Below are positions 1-10,026 of a stretch of DNA of 64,000 nucleotides, piece after piece (the first letter of the stretch is position 1; every line of letters starts with the position of its first letter). The translations under genes and the position numbers were made by a program. The DNA is from Nakamurella sp. A5-74 (GTDB lineage: Bacteria > Actinomycetota > Actinomycetes > Mycobacteriales > Nakamurellaceae). The stretch spans positions 3,472,001 through 3,536,000 of the forward strand of contig NZ_CP159218.1 of the NCBI RefSeq assembly GCF_040438885.1, given 5' to 3'. Below the pieces are notes generated by a model. That model made no database searches, was not told where the DNA came from, and saw only the letters and a program-made list of their open reading frames with translations.

Positions 1-1357
1 CGGTGAAGAGGTAGTTCGCCAGCAGGCCGGCCCACAGCGCGGTGAAGACAGCCGGCACCACTCCGCCGATGAGCGAGGTGACCAGCACCCCGAGCTGGAA
101 CACGAACAGCACCGACGCCAGGTCCAGCGACTGCCGGAAGGCCAGCAGCGAGGCCGCCAACAGCGCCGGGACGCACACCGAGGCCAGCCAGGCGACGATC
201 GTCCGGCGGACCGGCAGCCGACCGCGCCGGCGTACCGACGGTGCCGGTCTGAGCGTCACCACGTGGACGTCGATGTCCCCACTCGCATCGACGATCGCCC
301 GGAACGTACTGGGCCGCAGGACCTTTGCAACACCGCGCCGCGCCGACGCGCCCACCACGATCTGGGTGCCGTTGACCCCGCGGGCGTAGGCGAGCACCGC
401 CTCGGCCACGTCCTCACCCACCACCACCTGGAGTGTCCCGTCCACCGATTCAGCCACCGTGCGCAACCGTTCGATCTCGCTGGCACTGGCACCCAGGGAG
501 CCGTCGGAGCGCAGCACGTGCACGGCCACCAGGTCGCGACCCTTGGCCCGGCCGGCGATCCTGGCCCCGCGGCGGATCAGCGCTGCGCCACCGTCACCCG
601 CAGGCAGCGCCACCACGATGCGCTCCCGAGCAGCCCAGGTGGAGGTGATGCCGTGCCGCTCGCGGTACGTCGCGAGCCCGTCGTCGACCTGGTCGGCCAC
701 CCACAGCAGCGCGAGTTCGCGCAGCGCCGTCAGATTGCCCTCGCGGAAGTAGTGGGCCAGGGCGGTGTCGACCCGTTCCGCCGGGTAGACGTGGCCGTGC
801 GCCATCCTGCGGCGCAGCGCCTGCGGAGTCATGTCGACCAGCTCGATCTGCTCGGCCGCCCGCACCACCGCGTCGGGCACCGTCTCCCGTTGCGGCACAC
901 CGGTGATCTGCACGACCGCGTCGTTCAGCGACTCGAGGTGCTGAACGTTGATGGTGGTGATCACGTCGATCCCGGCCGCCAGCAGCTCCTGGACGTCCTG
1001 CCACCGCCGGCGGTACCGCCCGCCGGGTGCGTTGGTGTGGGCCAGCTCGTCGACCAGCGCCACCTCGGGACGCCGCGCCAGCACCGCATCCGTGTCCATC
1101 TCGTCGAGCGCCACCCCGCGGTGCGAGACGGTTCGGCGCGGGATCGTCGGCAGCTCTCCGACCCGATCCCGGGTGTAGGTCCGACCGTGGTCCTCGACGA
1201 CGGCGATCACGACGTCGGTCCCCCGTTCGGCCCGTCGGTGGCCCTCCTCGAGCATGGCGACGGTCTTGCCGACACCGGGCGCCGCGCCGAGGTAGACCCG
1301 CAGGCTGCCCCTGGCCACCTTCGAGCCGGTGGCACCGTCTCCCGGGGTCGGTGTCAT
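1..1357 (-). CDS. kdpD: KdpD potassium sensor histidine kinase, N-terminal part (runs off left edge)
   Basis: Membrane sensor kinase that controls the Kdp high-affinity potassium pump. Only the first 452 codons are in the window; the histidine-kinase half lies beyond base 1. The ATG at 1357 opens a frame with a Walker A loop GAAPGVGKT at residues 24-32 and a Walker B-like stretch VALVDELAHTN, both hallmarks of the KdpD input domain. A universal-stress-like domain follows, then hydrophobic segments near the left edge (for example LASVLFVFQLGVLVTSLIGG) that match the four-helix KdpD membrane domain. It sits 56 bases downstream of kdpC in the same direction, as in kdpFABCD operons. Whether kdpE follows cannot be seen. 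Confidence 0.95.
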   Translation of the reverse strand, partial: MTPTPGDGATGSKVARGSLRVYLGAAPGVGKTVAMLEEGHRRAERGTDVVIAVVEDHGRTYTRDRVGELPTIPRRTVSHRGVALDEMDTDAVLARRPEVALVDELAHTNAPGGRYRRRWQDVQELLAAGIDVITTINVQHLESLNDAVVQITGVPQRETVPDAVVRAAEQIELVDMTPQALRRRMAHGHVYPAERVDTALAHYFREGNLTALRELALLWVADQVDDGLATYRERHGITSTWAARERIVVALPAGDGGAALIRRGARIAGRAKGRDLVAVHVLRSDGSLGASASEIERLRTVAESVDGTLQVVVGEDVAEAVLAYARGVNGTQIVVGASARRGVAKVLRPSTFRAIVDASGDIDVHVVTLRPAPSVRRRGRLPVRRTIVAWLASVCVPALLAASLLAFRQSLDLASVLFVFQLGVLVTSLIGGVVPAVFTALWAGLLANYLFT

Positions 1358-1413
1358 CTCCCCAGTGTCGTCCGCCGCACGCTCGTCCGCCGTCACCGAC
1401 TCACCGCCGTCCG

Positions 1414-2094
1414 TCAGCCCCTGAGTCGTTGCAGGGCCAGATTCAGCTCCAGCACGTTCACCTGCTCGTCGCCGAGGAAGCCCAGGATCCGCCCGTCGAC
1501 GCGCTGCTCGACCAGGGCTGCGACGCTCGCCGGCGACAGGCCGCGGACGGCCGCGACCCTGGTCACCTGCAGCCGGGCGTAGGCCGGGCTGATGTCGGGG
1601 TCCAGTCCGCTGGCGGATGCGGTGATCGCGTCGGCCGGCACGGCCGACTCCGGGACACCGTTCAGTCTCGCGACCTCCGTCCGGCGCTGGGCGATGAGCT
1701 CGGCCAGCTCGGCGTTGTCCGCCGCCAGGTTGGAGCCGCCGGAGGACAGCGCGTCGTAGCCGTCACTGCCTGCTGCGGACGGTCTCCCGCTGAACCATTG
1801 CGGATCGGTGAACGACTGGCCGATCAGCGACGAGCCGACGGTACGGCCGGACGCATCAGTGACCAGGGATCCGTCAGCCCGGTCGGACATCAGCCGACCG
1901 ACGCCGTAGACCACTGCCGGGTACAGCACGCCGAGCAGCACGGTCATCGCCAGCAGCAGTCGCAGGCCGATCAGCGACTGCCGCACCACCGTGCTCGCGG
2001 TGACGCTCGACGTCCCCACCTCGGACGGCGGGTGCGACTCAGAAGCGAGTACCGCGGACGACGCGGACGAGGAGTTCGGAGTGTCAGATGTCAT
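1414..2094 (-). CDS. kdpC: KdpC, potassium-transporting ATPase subunit C
   Basis: Accessory subunit of the KdpFABC potassium pump, thought to help potassium binding at KdpA. The 226-residue product starts MTSDTPNSSS and has one membrane helix at about residues 41-66, then the family motifs GQSFTDPQWFSGRPSA, a Ser-Gly-Gly-Ser-Asn stretch and DPDISPAYARLQ. The N-terminal tail of about 40 residues, rich in Ser and Thr, is longer than usual. The start at 2094 is chosen because it lies 5 bases after the kdpB stop. The same frame stays open far upstream, but there it only mirrors kdpB. Confidence 0.96.
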   Translation of the reverse strand: MTSDTPNSSSASSAVLASESHPPSEVGTSSVTASTVVRQSLIGLRLLLAMTVLLGVLYPAVVYGVGRLMSDRADGSLVTDASGRTVGSSLIGQSFTDPQWFSGRPSAAGSDGYDALSSGGSNLAADNAELAELIAQRRTEVARLNGVPESAVPADAITASASGLDPDISPAYARLQVTRVAAVRGLSPASVAALVEQRVDGRILGFLGDEQVNVLELNLALQRLRG

Positions 2095-2099
2095 GGTGT

Positions 2100-4214
2100 T
2101 CAGCCGATTCCGGGGATCAGGGAGACGAGCAGGTCGATGAGTTTGATGCCTATGAACGGCACGATGACGCCGCCGAGGCCGTAGATCAACAGGTTGCGGG
2201 ACAACAACTTCGCCGCCGAGGTGGCGCGGTAGGAGACGCCACGCATGGCCAGCGGGATCAACGCAACGATGATGACGGCGTTGAAGATGACGGCCGACAG
2301 GATCGCCGACTGCGGTGTGGACAGCCGCATGACGTTCAGCGCCGAAAGGCCGGGGAACACCGTCATGAACATGGCCGGCAGGATGGCGAAGTACTTGGCC
2401 ACGTCGTTGGCGAGCGAGAACGTGGTGAGCGCGCCGCGGGTGATCAGCAACTGCTTGCCGATCTCGACGATCTCGATCAGCTTGGTGGGGTCGGAGTCCA
2501 GGTCGACCATGTTGCCGGCCTCCTTGGCCGCGGCCGTCCCGGTGTTCATCGCCACCCCGACGTCCGCCTGCGCCAGCGCGGGTGCGTCGTTCGTGCCGTC
2601 GCCCGTCATCGCGACGATCCGCCCACCCGACTGCTCCTTGCGGATGTAGGCCATCTTGTCCTCGGGGGTGGCCTCGGCGAGGTAGTCGTCGACGCCGGCC
2701 TCCCTGGCGATGCTGCGGGCGGTGAGCTCCGAGTCGCCGGTGATCATCACCGTGCGGATGCCCATGGCTCGCAGGCCGGCGAACCGCTGCGTCATGCCCG
2801 GCTTGATGGTGTCCTTCAGGTGCACCACCCCGAGTGCGGCGCCCTCGTCGGCGACCAGCAGCGGGGTACCACCGTCGGAGGCGATCTCGTCGGCCACTGT
2901 CCTCAGCTCGACCGGCACCCGGACGCCCCGCTCGGCGAGCCACGCGGTCACCGCGCTGACAGCGCCCTTGCGCAGGAACCGGCCGCCACCGAGGTCGACA
3001 CCGCTCATCCTGGTGCGGGCCGAGAACTCGACGATCACGCCGCCGCTGGTCCGCTCCCGCTGCACGTCCGGGTCGGCACCGGAGCGGGCACACAGCTCCA
3101 GCAGCGACTTGCCCTCCGGGGTCTCGTCCGCCAGCGAAGCGGCGGCCGCGGCCTCCGCGAGATGCTGGTCGTCGACGCCGGGTGCGGCGATGAGTCTGGC
3201 GGCCTGCCGGTTGCCGAAGGTGATGGTGCCGGTCTTGTCCATCAGCAGCGTCGAGACGTCACCCGCCGCCTCGACGGCCTTGCCGCTCATGGCGAGCACG
3301 TTGTGTTGCACCAACCTGTCCATCCCGGCGACGCCGATCGAGGACACCAGCGCACCGATCGTGGTGGGGATCAGGCAGACCAGCAGACAGACGAGAACCA
3401 CCACCGACTGATCCGTCCCGGAGAACGCGGCCATCGGTTGCAATGCCATGACCACCAACAGGAACACGATGGTCAGCGAGGCCAGCAGGATGTTGAGCGC
3501 GATCTCGTTGGGGGTCTTCTGCCGCTGCGATCCCTCGACCAGCGCGATCATCCGGTCGACGAACGATTCGCCGGGCTTGGTGGTGATCTGGATGACCACC
3601 CGGTCGGAGAGCACCCTGGTTCCGCCGGTGACCGACGACCGGTCGCCACCGGATTCCCGCACCACCGGCGCGGACTCACCGGTGATCGCCGATTCATCAA
3701 CGCTGGCAACACCTTCGATGATGTCGCCGTCACCCGGCACGATGTCCCCTGCCTCGCAGACGACGCGGTCGCCGATCTTCAGATCGGCCGCAGCGACGGA
3801 GCCCTCGGTCCCGTCCGCGGCGAGCAGCCGAGCAGCCAGGGTGTCCCGACCGGCGCGGAGCGATGCTGCCTGGGCCTTCCCGCGACCCTCGGCCACGGCA
3901 TCGGCCAGGTTGGCGAACAACACCGTCAACCACAGCCACCCGGTGGCCAGCACCACGAACAGGCTCGGCTCGGTGAAGCAGAGCACGGTGCACAGCACGG
4001 CACCGACGAGCACCACGAACATCACCGGGATCCGCACCATGTGCCGTGGATCGAGGTAGCGCAGGGCCGTCGGCAGGGCCGCGAGCAGGGAGCGCGGACG
4101 GAACACCGAGGTCGGTGCGATCCTGTGGTTCGGAGCATCAGTGGTGACGGCCGGTGATGCGGCGGGCCGGGCAGCGGCGTGTGCACCGTCCCGGTCGGTG
4201 ACGGGGGCGGTCAT
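2100..4214 (-). CDS. kdpB: KdpB, potassium-transporting P-type ATPase
   Basis: Catalytic P-type ATPase subunit that powers potassium uptake by KdpFABC. The 704-residue protein has all family signatures: the actuator motif TGES near residue 178, the phosphorylated aspartate in DKTGT (Asp326), [10 protein letters not shown], and the hinge motif [16 protein letters not shown]. Membrane segments lie at about 62-80, 85-105, 238-260 and 268-290, with more at the C-terminus. Its ATG at 4214 overlaps the kdpA stop as ATGA, so translation is probably coupled. The roughly 45-residue hydrophilic, Ala-rich N-terminal tail is typical of actinobacterial forms. Confidence 0.98.
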   Translation of the reverse strand: MTAPVTDRDGAHAAARPAASPAVTTDAPNHRIAPTSVFRPRSLLAALPTALRYLDPRHMVRIPVMFVVLVGAVLCTVLCFTEPSLFVVLATGWLWLTVLFANLADAVAEGRGKAQAASLRAGRDTLAARLLAADGTEGSVAAADLKIGDRVVCEAGDIVPGDGDIIEGVASVDESAITGESAPVVRESGGDRSSVTGGTRVLSDRVVIQITTKPGESFVDRMIALVEGSQRQKTPNEIALNILLASLTIVFLLVVMALQPMAAFSGTDQSVVVLVCLLVCLIPTTIGALVSSIGVAGMDRLVQHNVLAMSGKAVEAAGDVSTLLMDKTGTITFGNRQAARLIAAPGVDDQHLAEAAAAASLADETPEGKSLLELCARSGADPDVQRERTSGGVIVEFSARTRMSGVDLGGGRFLRKGAVSAVTAWLAERGVRVPVELRTVADEIASDGGTPLLVADEGAALGVVHLKDTIKPGMTQRFAGLRAMGIRTVMITGDSELTARSIAREAGVDDYLAEATPEDKMAYIRKEQSGGRIVAMTGDGTNDAPALAQADVGVAMNTGTAAAKEAGNMVDLDSDPTKLIEIVEIGKQLLITRGALTTFSLANDVAKYFAILPAMFMTVFPGLSALNVMRLSTPQSAILSAVIFNAVIIVALIPLAMRGVSYRATSAAKLLSRNLLIYGLGGVIVPFIGIKLIDLLVSLIPGIG

Positions 4215-5872
4215 GACAGTCCTTCGGCGATCGGCCCGAGTGCGAGCGCGGGCAGGTAGGTGAGTGCGGTGACGAGGATGACCACGCCGAACAACATGCC
4301 GGCGAACAACGGCCGGTGGGTCGGCAGTGTCCCGGCGTCGACGGGCTTGATGCCCTGTCTGGCAACCGATCCCGCCAGGCCGAGTGCGAGGGCGATGCAA
4401 GCAAATCTGCCCACGAACATCAGGATCGCCAGCGTGACGTTCCAGAACGGGGTGTTCGCCGACAGGCCGGCGAACGCGGAACCGTTGTTGTTGGCCGCTG
4501 ATCCGGTGGCGTACAGGATCTCGGTGAGGCCGTGCGGGCCCGGGTTGAGCACCGAGTCCTTGGCCCCCGGCCAGAGCAGGGCGGCGCCGGTACCCAGCAG
4601 CACCAGTGCAGGCGTCACCAGGATGTAGCCGGCGGCGTACTTCATCTCCCGGGCGCCGATCTGCTTGCCCAGGAAAGCTGGTGTGCGGCCGACCATCAGC
4701 CCGGCCACGAAGACGGTGATCACCGCGAGCACCAACATTCCGTAGATCCCGGAACCGACGCCGCCGGGGGCGATCTCACCCAGCAACATGTTGAGCAGCA
4801 GTGCGCCGCCGCCGAGCCCGGAGAAGCTGGAGTGCATGGAATCGACTGCGCCGGTGGAGGTCAGGGTGGTGGCCACCGCGAACAGCGAGGAACCGGGGAT
4901 ACCGTTGCGCACCTCACGACCCTCCATCGCAGCGCCGGCCGCCTGCATGGCCATGCCGGGGTGCGCGTTCTCGGTGAGCAGCGTGACGGTCAACGAGATC
5001 GCGAACAGCGCCGTCATCACCGCGAGGATCGCGTAGCCCTGCCGAACAGAGCCGACCATGATGCCGAAGGTGCGGGTCAGCGCGGTGGGCACGAGCAGGA
5101 TCAGGAAGATCTGGAACAGGTTGGTGAAGGCGTTGGGGTTCTCGAAAGGATGGGCGGAGTTGGCGTTGAAATAGCCGCCACCGTTGGTCCCCAGTTCCTT
5201 GATCACCTCCTGCGAGGCGACCAGCCCGCCGGGGATGGTCTGCTGCCCGCCGCCGAGGGTGCTGATGGTGATCGGATCGGCGAGGTTCTGGATCACCCCG
5301 GCCGCGATCAGCACGATCGCGCCGATCACGCTGATCGGCAGCAGGACGCGCACGGTGATCCGGGTGAGATCGACCCAGAAGTTGCCGAGCCGGTCGGTGT
5401 TCTTGCGGATGAAGCCGCGGATGAACGCGGCCGTCACGGCGATGCCGACAGCGGCCGACAGGAAGTTCTGCACGGTCAGCCCGGCGGTCTGAGCGGTCAT
5501 GCCGAGCGTCTGTTCGCCGGAGTACGACTGCCAATTCGTGTTGGTGACGAACGAGACCGCAGTGTTCAAGCCCTGATCGGCACCCATCCCGCTGAACCCG
5601 AGCGACTTCGGCAGCACCCCCTGGACGGAGACGATCAGCCACAGCAGGCCGATCGACACGACCGAGAAGCCCAGTACCGCAACGAGATACGTCCCCCAGC
5701 GCTGATCAGCCCGCGCGTCGATGCGGACCAGTCGGTAGAACGCGCGCTCGAGAAGCAGATCACGATCCGAGGTGAGGGTCCTGGCGATGTACCCGCCGAG
5801 TGGTCGGTGTGCGATCGCCAACAGGATCACCAGCGCCGCGATCGACGCCGCGGTGGCCGGTGCGCCGCTCAT
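4211..5872 (-). CDS. kdpA: KdpA, potassium-binding and translocating subunit
   Basis: Channel-like subunit that selects and moves potassium in the Kdp pump. The 553-residue product, beginning [14 protein letters not shown], is about the usual KdpA length and almost wholly hydrophobic. Recognisable family stretches include [56 protein letters not shown] and [14 protein letters not shown], which correspond to the four selectivity-filter repeats. The start at 5872 overlaps the kdpF stop as ATGA, which settles it over more distant upstream start codons in the same open frame. Confidence 0.97.
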   Translation of the reverse strand: MSGAPATAASIAALVILLAIAHRPLGGYIARTLTSDRDLLLERAFYRLVRIDARADQRWGTYLVAVLGFSVVSIGLLWLIVSVQGVLPKSLGFSGMGADQGLNTAVSFVTNTNWQSYSGEQTLGMTAQTAGLTVQNFLSAAVGIAVTAAFIRGFIRKNTDRLGNFWVDLTRITVRVLLPISVIGAIVLIAAGVIQNLADPITISTLGGGQQTIPGGLVASQEVIKELGTNGGGYFNANSAHPFENPNAFTNLFQIFLILLVPTALTRTFGIMVGSVRQGYAILAVMTALFAISLTVTLLTENAHPGMAMQAAGAAMEGREVRNGIPGSSLFAVATTLTSTGAVDSMHSSFSGLGGGALLLNMLLGEIAPGGVGSGIYGMLVLAVITVFVAGLMVGRTPAFLGKQIGAREMKYAAGYILVTPALVLLGTGAALLWPGAKDSVLNPGPHGLTEILYATGSAANNNGSAFAGLSANTPFWNVTLAILMFVGRFACIALALGLAGSVARQGIKPVDAGTLPTHRPLFAGMLFGVVILVTALTYLPALALGPIAEGLS

Positions 5873-5955
5873 CCGAGCCGCTCCGGGACGATCAACGCAG
5901 CGACCAGGTAGCCGAGCAGCAGGATCCCCAGGATTCCCGCGACTGCCGTCATCAT
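5869..5955 (-). CDS. kdpF: KdpF, small stabilising subunit of the Kdp pump
   Basis: A 28-residue single-helix membrane peptide (MMTAVAGILGILLLGYLVAA and seven more residues) at the head of the kdp operon. KdpF is known to stabilise the KdpABC complex as a lipid-like subunit. Its stop overlaps the kdpA start as ATGA. A GGAAGG ribosome-binding site lies five bases before the first of two adjacent ATGs (5955 and 5952), and either could be used. Position, size and hydrophobic pattern make the call firm despite the short length. Confidence 0.9.
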   Translation of the reverse strand: MMTAVAGILGILLLGYLVAALIVPERLG

Positions 5956-5981
5956 CAATGCCTTCCAGGTCGAGCCGGGTC

Positions 5982-6026
5982 GATTTCGAAACGGATGTCG
6001 AAACCGATGTCGAAACCGATGTCGAT
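5982..6026. repeat. 12-bp tandem repeat upstream of kdpF
   Basis: Three consecutive 12-bp units lie at 5991-6002, 6003-6014 and 6015-6026, consensus ACCGATGTCGAA on the + strand, with a partial fourth (GATTTCGAA) at 5982-5990. The block ends about 27 bases before the kdpF start, where the operon promoter and a KdpE-type operator would be expected. Direct repeats with near-helical spacing suit a response regulator that binds as a multimer. That role is inference. Confidence 0.6.
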
Positions 6027-6197
6027 CGGAGGAGATCGACCAGGCAGACGCTAGGTCCGCTCCCCGATCGACTGCGGCAGTCCGGACGCACCCTTGACGG
6101 TCGGCGGCGGAATCTTGACGCGTCCTTGATGTGGGCCGGGGCGAGGCGATCGGCGCGCACCCGCCCACTCGACAACCCACCGGGGCACAATGAGCGG

Positions 6198-7388
6198 GTG
6201 ACCCCAGCCCTGCCGCCCCGCGACGCCCGCGTGCTCGCGGCCCGCTACCGGCTGGACGAGGTGATCGGCAGCGGGTCGATGGGGACGGTCTGGCGGGCCT
6301 GGGACGAGGTCGTGCACCGGCGGGTGGCCATCAAGGAGATCAACATGCCGCCGGGCATGCCCGAGCACGAGATCCGCGCGCTGACCGATCGCACACTGCG
6401 GGAGGCGCGGGCCATCGGTGCGCTCTCGCACCCGCACGTGATCACGTTGTACGACATCATCGTCGTCGCCGACCGGCCCTACATCGTGATGGAGCTGCTG
6501 CAGGCACGGCCGCTGTCGCAGGTGATCAGGGACGAGAGGACTCTCAGCCCCGGACGGACAGCCCGGATCGGAGCCGCCGTCGCGGCTGCCCTGGTCGAAT
6601 CCCACCGCGCGGGCATCACCCACCGGGATGTCAAGCCGGGCAACGTGTTGGTCGAGGATGCCGGCCGGGTGAAGCTGACCGACTTCGGCATCGCCAGAGC
6701 CATCGACGACGACACGATGACGTCCACCGGGCTGCTGATGGGCTCCCCCGCCTACATCTCACCGGAGGTCGCCGGCGGGTCTCCCGCGACACCTCTGTCG
6801 GATGCCTGGGGGCTGGGCGGGCTGCTGTTCGCCTGCGTCGAGGGGCGACCGCCCTTCGACAAGGGTGACCCGATCCCCACGTTGACCTCGGTGGTCTCGG
6901 ACCCGGTCCCGCCGCATCCGCGCTCGGGGCCTCTCGGACCGGTGATCGATGCCCTGCTGCAGAAGGATCCGGAGCGCCGGATGAACGTCCGGGACGCAGG
7001 ACAACTGCTCACCGAGATCTCCCGCAGTCACACCGACGACGGTCACCCCGACAACGGTCACCCCAACGACGGTCACATCAACAACGGTCACCCCAACGAC
7101 GGGCGCAGCGGGGTCAAGGCTGCCCATGCCATCGCCCCTGCCTCGGCGACGCTGACCAACGGCACCCGGCGACCGGTGCAGCGCACGCCGGTGGCCCAGC
7201 CGCCTCCGCCCTGGGCCACCAGCGGGAATCCGCTCCCGGCCCTGGCCCCGTTGCCTGCCCCCAGTGGGCAGCCGCAGGGCCGGCCGCGCTGGCTGATCCC
7301 TGCAGCGGTGGCGCTGGCGCTGGTGGTCGCCGCGATGGCCTGGTTCGGTGTCCACCTGCTCTGGGATCTGGGGGACTCGCTCGGCTGA
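6198..7388 (+). CDS. Membrane-anchored serine/threonine protein kinase
   Basis: Hanks-type kinase that phosphorylates Ser/Thr on target proteins. The 396-residue product has a glycine loop GSGSMGTVWRAWD (about 24-36), the ATP lysine in VAIKEI (Lys46), the catalytic loop HRDVKPGNV (142-150), DFGIARA (162-168) and the activation segment GSPAYISPE. A linker of about 100 residues rich in Pro, His, Asn and Gly includes a 15-bp tandem repeat. One membrane helix at about 365-385 ends the protein, leaving only about ten residues outside, so no outer sensor domain exists. The GTG start at 6198 is preceded, six bases upstream, by CACAAT, a possible -10 for a leaderless mRNA. It is divergent from kdp. 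Confidence 0.92.
   Translation: MTPALPPRDARVLAARYRLDEVIGSGSMGTVWRAWDEVVHRRVAIKEINMPPGMPEHEIRALTDRTLREARAIGALSHPHVITLYDIIVVADRPYIVMELLQARPLSQVIRDERTLSPGRTARIGAAVAAALVESHRAGITHRDVKPGNVLVEDAGRVKLTDFGIARAIDDDTMTSTGLLMGSPAYISPEVAGGSPATPLSDAWGLGGLLFACVEGRPPFDKGDPIPTLTSVVSDPVPPHPRSGPLGPVIDALLQKDPERRMNVRDAGQLLTEISRSHTDDGHPDNGHPNDGHINNGHPNDGRSGVKAAHAIAPASATLTNGTRRPVQRTPVAQPPPPWATSGNPLPALAPLPAPSGQPQGRPRWLIPAAVALALVVAAMAWFGVHLLWDLGDSLG
7029..7100 (+). repeat. 15-bp repeat inside the kinase linker
   Basis: About five copies of a 15-bp unit related to GGTCACCCCAACGAC encode degenerate pentapeptides such as GHPND, GHPDN and GHINN in the segment between the kinase domain and the membrane helix. The reading frame is kept because the unit is a multiple of three. 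Copy number may vary between strains and change linker length. Confidence 0.75.
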
Positions 7389-7447
7389 GCAGTGGTGGCC
7401 GGGCGCCCTGATGGCCCAGCCTGCGCCGAGCACCTAAGGTCGGCGTC

Positions 7448-7477
7448 ATGAGCAACGATGCCGTGGACGGCGCCTGA
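7448..7477 (+). CDS. Possible 9-residue leader ORF coupled to the phosphorylase gene
   Basis: ATG at 7448 opens MSNDAVDGA and its TGA overlaps the ATG of the downstream phosphorylase as ATGA. A -10-like TAAGGT at 7435-7440 lies exactly seven bases before this ATG, so a leaderless transcript would begin at it. The peptide resembles nothing known to me. It may exist only to bring ribosomes to the next start. Low confidence because any nine-codon frame can arise by chance. Confidence 0.35.
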   Translation: MSNDAVDGA

Positions 7478-8316
7478 TGGATGACACTTCCTTCACTCCC
7501 GCCTTCGATCCCGCCGAGGCTGCGGCCGCAGCCCGGGCCGCTGCCGACACGGCGGCAGCCGCCCTCGCCCGGGCAACCGGTGTGCTGCACCACGATGTCG
7601 CTCTGGTGTTGGGTTCGGGCTGGGTCCCTGCTGCCGAAGCGCTCGGCACCCCGACCGCCGACGTCAGCATGGCCGATCTTCCCGGCTTCTCCGCGCCGGT
7701 GGTCGCCGGGCATGCCGGACGCGTCCTGTCGGTGTCGGTCGGCGACAAACAGGTGCTGGTCCTGTTGGGGCGCACGCACTTCTACGAGGGTCGCGGAGTC
7801 ACGCCAGTGGTACACGGCGTGCGGACAGCCGTCGCGGCCGGCGCCGGGACTGTCATCCTGACCAATGCTGCGGGCGGTCTACGGGAGGGGATGAGCGTCG
7901 GTCAGCCGATTCTGATCAGCGACCACCTCAACGGCACCGCGACCTCACCGATCATCGGTCCGAACTTCGTGGACCTCACGGATCTGTACTCGCCCCGGCT
8001 GCGGAAGCTGGCGCGCGAGATCGATCCCACCCTCGAGGAGGGCGTCTATCTGCAACTGCCCGGCCCGCACTACGAGACCCCTGCCGAGATCCGGATGTAC
8101 CGCACGTTCGGAGCCGACCTGGTCGGCATGTCGACGGCGCTCGAGGCGATCGCCGTCCGGGAGGCCGGCGCCGAGGTGTTCGGCCTGTCCCTGGTGACGA
8201 ACCTGGCAGCCGGGATCACGGGTGAACCGCTCGATCATGCCGAGGTACTGGAGGCCGGACGCGGCGCCGCCAACCGGATGGGCGCGCTGCTGGCCGAGCT
8301 GATCTCGCGATCATGA
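7477..8316 (+). CDS. punA: Purine nucleoside phosphorylase
   Basis: Splits purine (deoxy)nucleosides with phosphate into base and (deoxy)ribose-1-phosphate in the cytoplasm. The 279-residue protein has the trimeric PNP signatures: [14 protein letters not shown] for phosphate binding, [27 protein letters not shown], the substrate stretch [21 protein letters not shown] with VGMSTALEA, and VTNLAAGI carrying the purine-contacting Asn. An N-terminal extension of about 35 residues rich in alanine precedes the core. The stop overlaps the ATG of the phosphosugar mutase, forming a two-gene unit in which the mutase can convert the sugar-1-phosphate product to the 5-phosphate. Confidence 0.95.
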   Translation: MDDTSFTPAFDPAEAAAAARAAADTAAAALARATGVLHHDVALVLGSGWVPAAEALGTPTADVSMADLPGFSAPVVAGHAGRVLSVSVGDKQVLVLLGRTHFYEGRGVTPVVHGVRTAVAAGAGTVILTNAAGGLREGMSVGQPILISDHLNGTATSPIIGPNFVDLTDLYSPRLRKLAREIDPTLEEGVYLQLPGPHYETPAEIRMYRTFGADLVGMSTALEAIAVREAGAEVFGLSLVTNLAAGITGEPLDHAEVLEAGRGAANRMGALLAELISRS

Positions 8317-9971
8317 GCGCGTTGGACGAGCAGGTCCGGCAAGCTGCCACCGACTGGATCTCGGCCGACGTGTGCCCGGCCGATCGAGACGAACTCCAGC
8401 AGATCCTCACGGCGGCGTCGAGCGGGAACGCATCCGCGATCGCCGAGCTCGAGGATCGGATGAGTGGACCGCTCGGCTTCGGCACCGCCGGACTGCGCGG
8501 ACCGCTGCGCGCCGGACCATCCGGGATGAACCTGGTGGTGATGCGTCGCGCGGCGGCCGGGATCGCTGCCCACCTGCGTGCGAACGGCGGTACCCGGCAG
8601 TCCGTGGTGGTCGGTCACGACGCCCGGCACCGCTCCCGCGAGTTCGCCGAGGATGCGGCGAACGTGTTGTCGGCAGCGGGTTTCGACGTCGTCCTGTCGC
8701 CCGGTCCGGTTCCCACTCCGGTCACCGCGTTCGCGGTCCGTCACCTGCAGGCGGCCGCCGGGCTGCAGGTGACGGCCTCGCACAATCCTCCCCGCGACAA
8801 CGGACTCAAGGTCTATCTGCAGGCCGGGGCGCAGCTGGTCTCGCCGACCGACGCAGCCATCGAAGCGGCCATCGCGGCTGCTCCGGCAGCGGGCGCCGTC
8901 AAAACCGACGGCAACCCCTCGCCCTGGCCGGACGACCTCGTCGATGCCTACCGCGCGTCGATCGCTGCGCTGGTGCCGGCCGGACACCGCGAGCTGCGCC
9001 TCGTCACCACCGCGATGCACGGGGTGGGTGGCCAGCTCCTGCTGGACGTGTTGCAGGACAATGGGTTCACCGATGTCACCGCTGTGGCCTCGCAGCAGGA
9101 TCCCGATCCTGACTTCCCCACCGTCACGTTCCCGAACCCGGAGGAGCCCGGCGCCACCGACGCGCTGCTGGCGCTGGCGGATGAGCTCGGCGCCGATCTG
9201 GCCATCGCCAACGACCCGGACGCCGACCGGTGCGCCATCGGCGCTCGGTCGGCGGACGGGAGCATGCGGATGCTGCGGGGGGACGAGACCGGCGTCCTGC
9301 TGGGCGACCATGTGCTGGCTGGTCTCGACCGCGCCGCCCACCCGGATCCACTGGTCGCCACCACCATCGTCTCGTCCTCGCTGCTGGGCGCCGTCGCGGC
9401 GGCGCACGGCGCCCGGTACGACGAGACCCTCACCGGGTTCAAGTGGATCGTCCGGGCCGGTGACGGTCAGGGCACCGGGTTGGTGTTCGGCTACGAGGAG
9501 GCCCTGGGGCTGTGCGTCGACCCTGATCACGTCCGCGACAAGGACGGGATCAGCGCTGCTGCGGTGGCCGCGGTGATGGCGGCCGACCTCAAAGCACAGG
9601 GCCGCACGGTGTTCGATGCCCTCGACGAGCTGGCCGTGCAGCACGGGCTGCACGTCACCGATCAGCTCTCGGTGCGGGTGCAAGACCTGCAGCTCATCGG
9701 TGACGTGATGACCGGGCTGCGCGCTGCGCCGCCGGACACCCTGCTGGACACGAGCGTGTCGGCCACCGACGTGATGCCGCGCACCGACGCGATCGTGTTG
9801 CGGGGCAACGGCGTTCGGGTGGTGGTGCGGCCGTCGGGGACCGAGCCGAAACTCAAGGCCTACCTGCAGGTGGTGGTCCCGGTCGAGGGTGATCTGCCCG
9901 GAGCACACCGCCGCGGAGCCGAGCTGATCGCTCGGCTCCGCGGCGAGGTGGCGGGCGTGCTCGGCCTCTAG
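8313..9971 (+). CDS. Phosphosugar mutase (phosphopento-/phosphomannomutase family)
   Basis: Alpha-D-phosphohexomutase family enzyme of 552 residues. The phosphoserine loop is [15 protein letters not shown], the metal loop [10 protein letters not shown], the sugar-binding segment contains EEALG, and the C-terminal phosphate clamp is [15 protein letters not shown]. The N-terminal [19 protein letters not shown] is typical of the PGM2/PMM-like branch that acts on pentose or hexose phosphates. Overlap with the phosphorylase gene (ATGA) argues that ribose-1-phosphate or deoxyribose-1-phosphate is a physiological substrate, which would feed deoC at 14272. Substrate choice is inference; glucose or mannose phosphates are alternatives. 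Confidence 0.92.
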   Translation: MSALDEQVRQAATDWISADVCPADRDELQQILTAASSGNASAIAELEDRMSGPLGFGTAGLRGPLRAGPSGMNLVVMRRAAAGIAAHLRANGGTRQSVVVGHDARHRSREFAEDAANVLSAAGFDVVLSPGPVPTPVTAFAVRHLQAAAGLQVTASHNPPRDNGLKVYLQAGAQLVSPTDAAIEAAIAAAPAAGAVKTDGNPSPWPDDLVDAYRASIAALVPAGHRELRLVTTAMHGVGGQLLLDVLQDNGFTDVTAVASQQDPDPDFPTVTFPNPEEPGATDALLALADELGADLAIANDPDADRCAIGARSADGSMRMLRGDETGVLLGDHVLAGLDRAAHPDPLVATTIVSSSLLGAVAAAHGARYDETLTGFKWIVRAGDGQGTGLVFGYEEALGLCVDPDHVRDKDGISAAAVAAVMAADLKAQGRTVFDALDELAVQHGLHVTDQLSVRVQDLQLIGDVMTGLRAAPPDTLLDTSVSATDVMPRTDAIVLRGNGVRVVVRPSGTEPKLKAYLQVVVPVEGDLPGAHRRGAELIARLRGEVAGVLGL

Positions 9972-9985
9972 ACGGCCCCGGTTCA

Positions 9986-10007
9986 GCGACCGGTCATGAC
10001 CGGTCGC
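9986..10007. terminator. Perfect 22-bp palindrome between convergent genes
   Basis: The half-site GCGACCGGTCA is followed at once by its exact reverse complement TGACCGGTCGC. It lies 15 bases past the mutase stop and 20 bases past the end of the convergent META lipoprotein gene. No T-run follows, as is common for actinobacterial terminators, and perfect symmetry would serve both directions. Because it has no loop, it could equally be a protein-binding site. Confidence 0.55.
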
Positions 10008-10026
10008 GGGCCGAGCTGCCCGCAGG

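Noticed and set aside
2088-4157. Long open frame opposite kdpB (and similar ones opposite kdpA and kdpC).
   Set aside because: Composition is His/Asp/Arg-rich shadow sequence typical of GC-rich antisense frames; the opposite strand has unmistakable P-type ATPase motifs.
5772-6197. Upstream extension of the kinase frame through the kdpF region, which would add about 140 residues.
   Set aside because: It would run through kdpF and the 12-bp repeats, giving low-complexity DVETDVETDV; the kinase fold begins right after GTG 6198.
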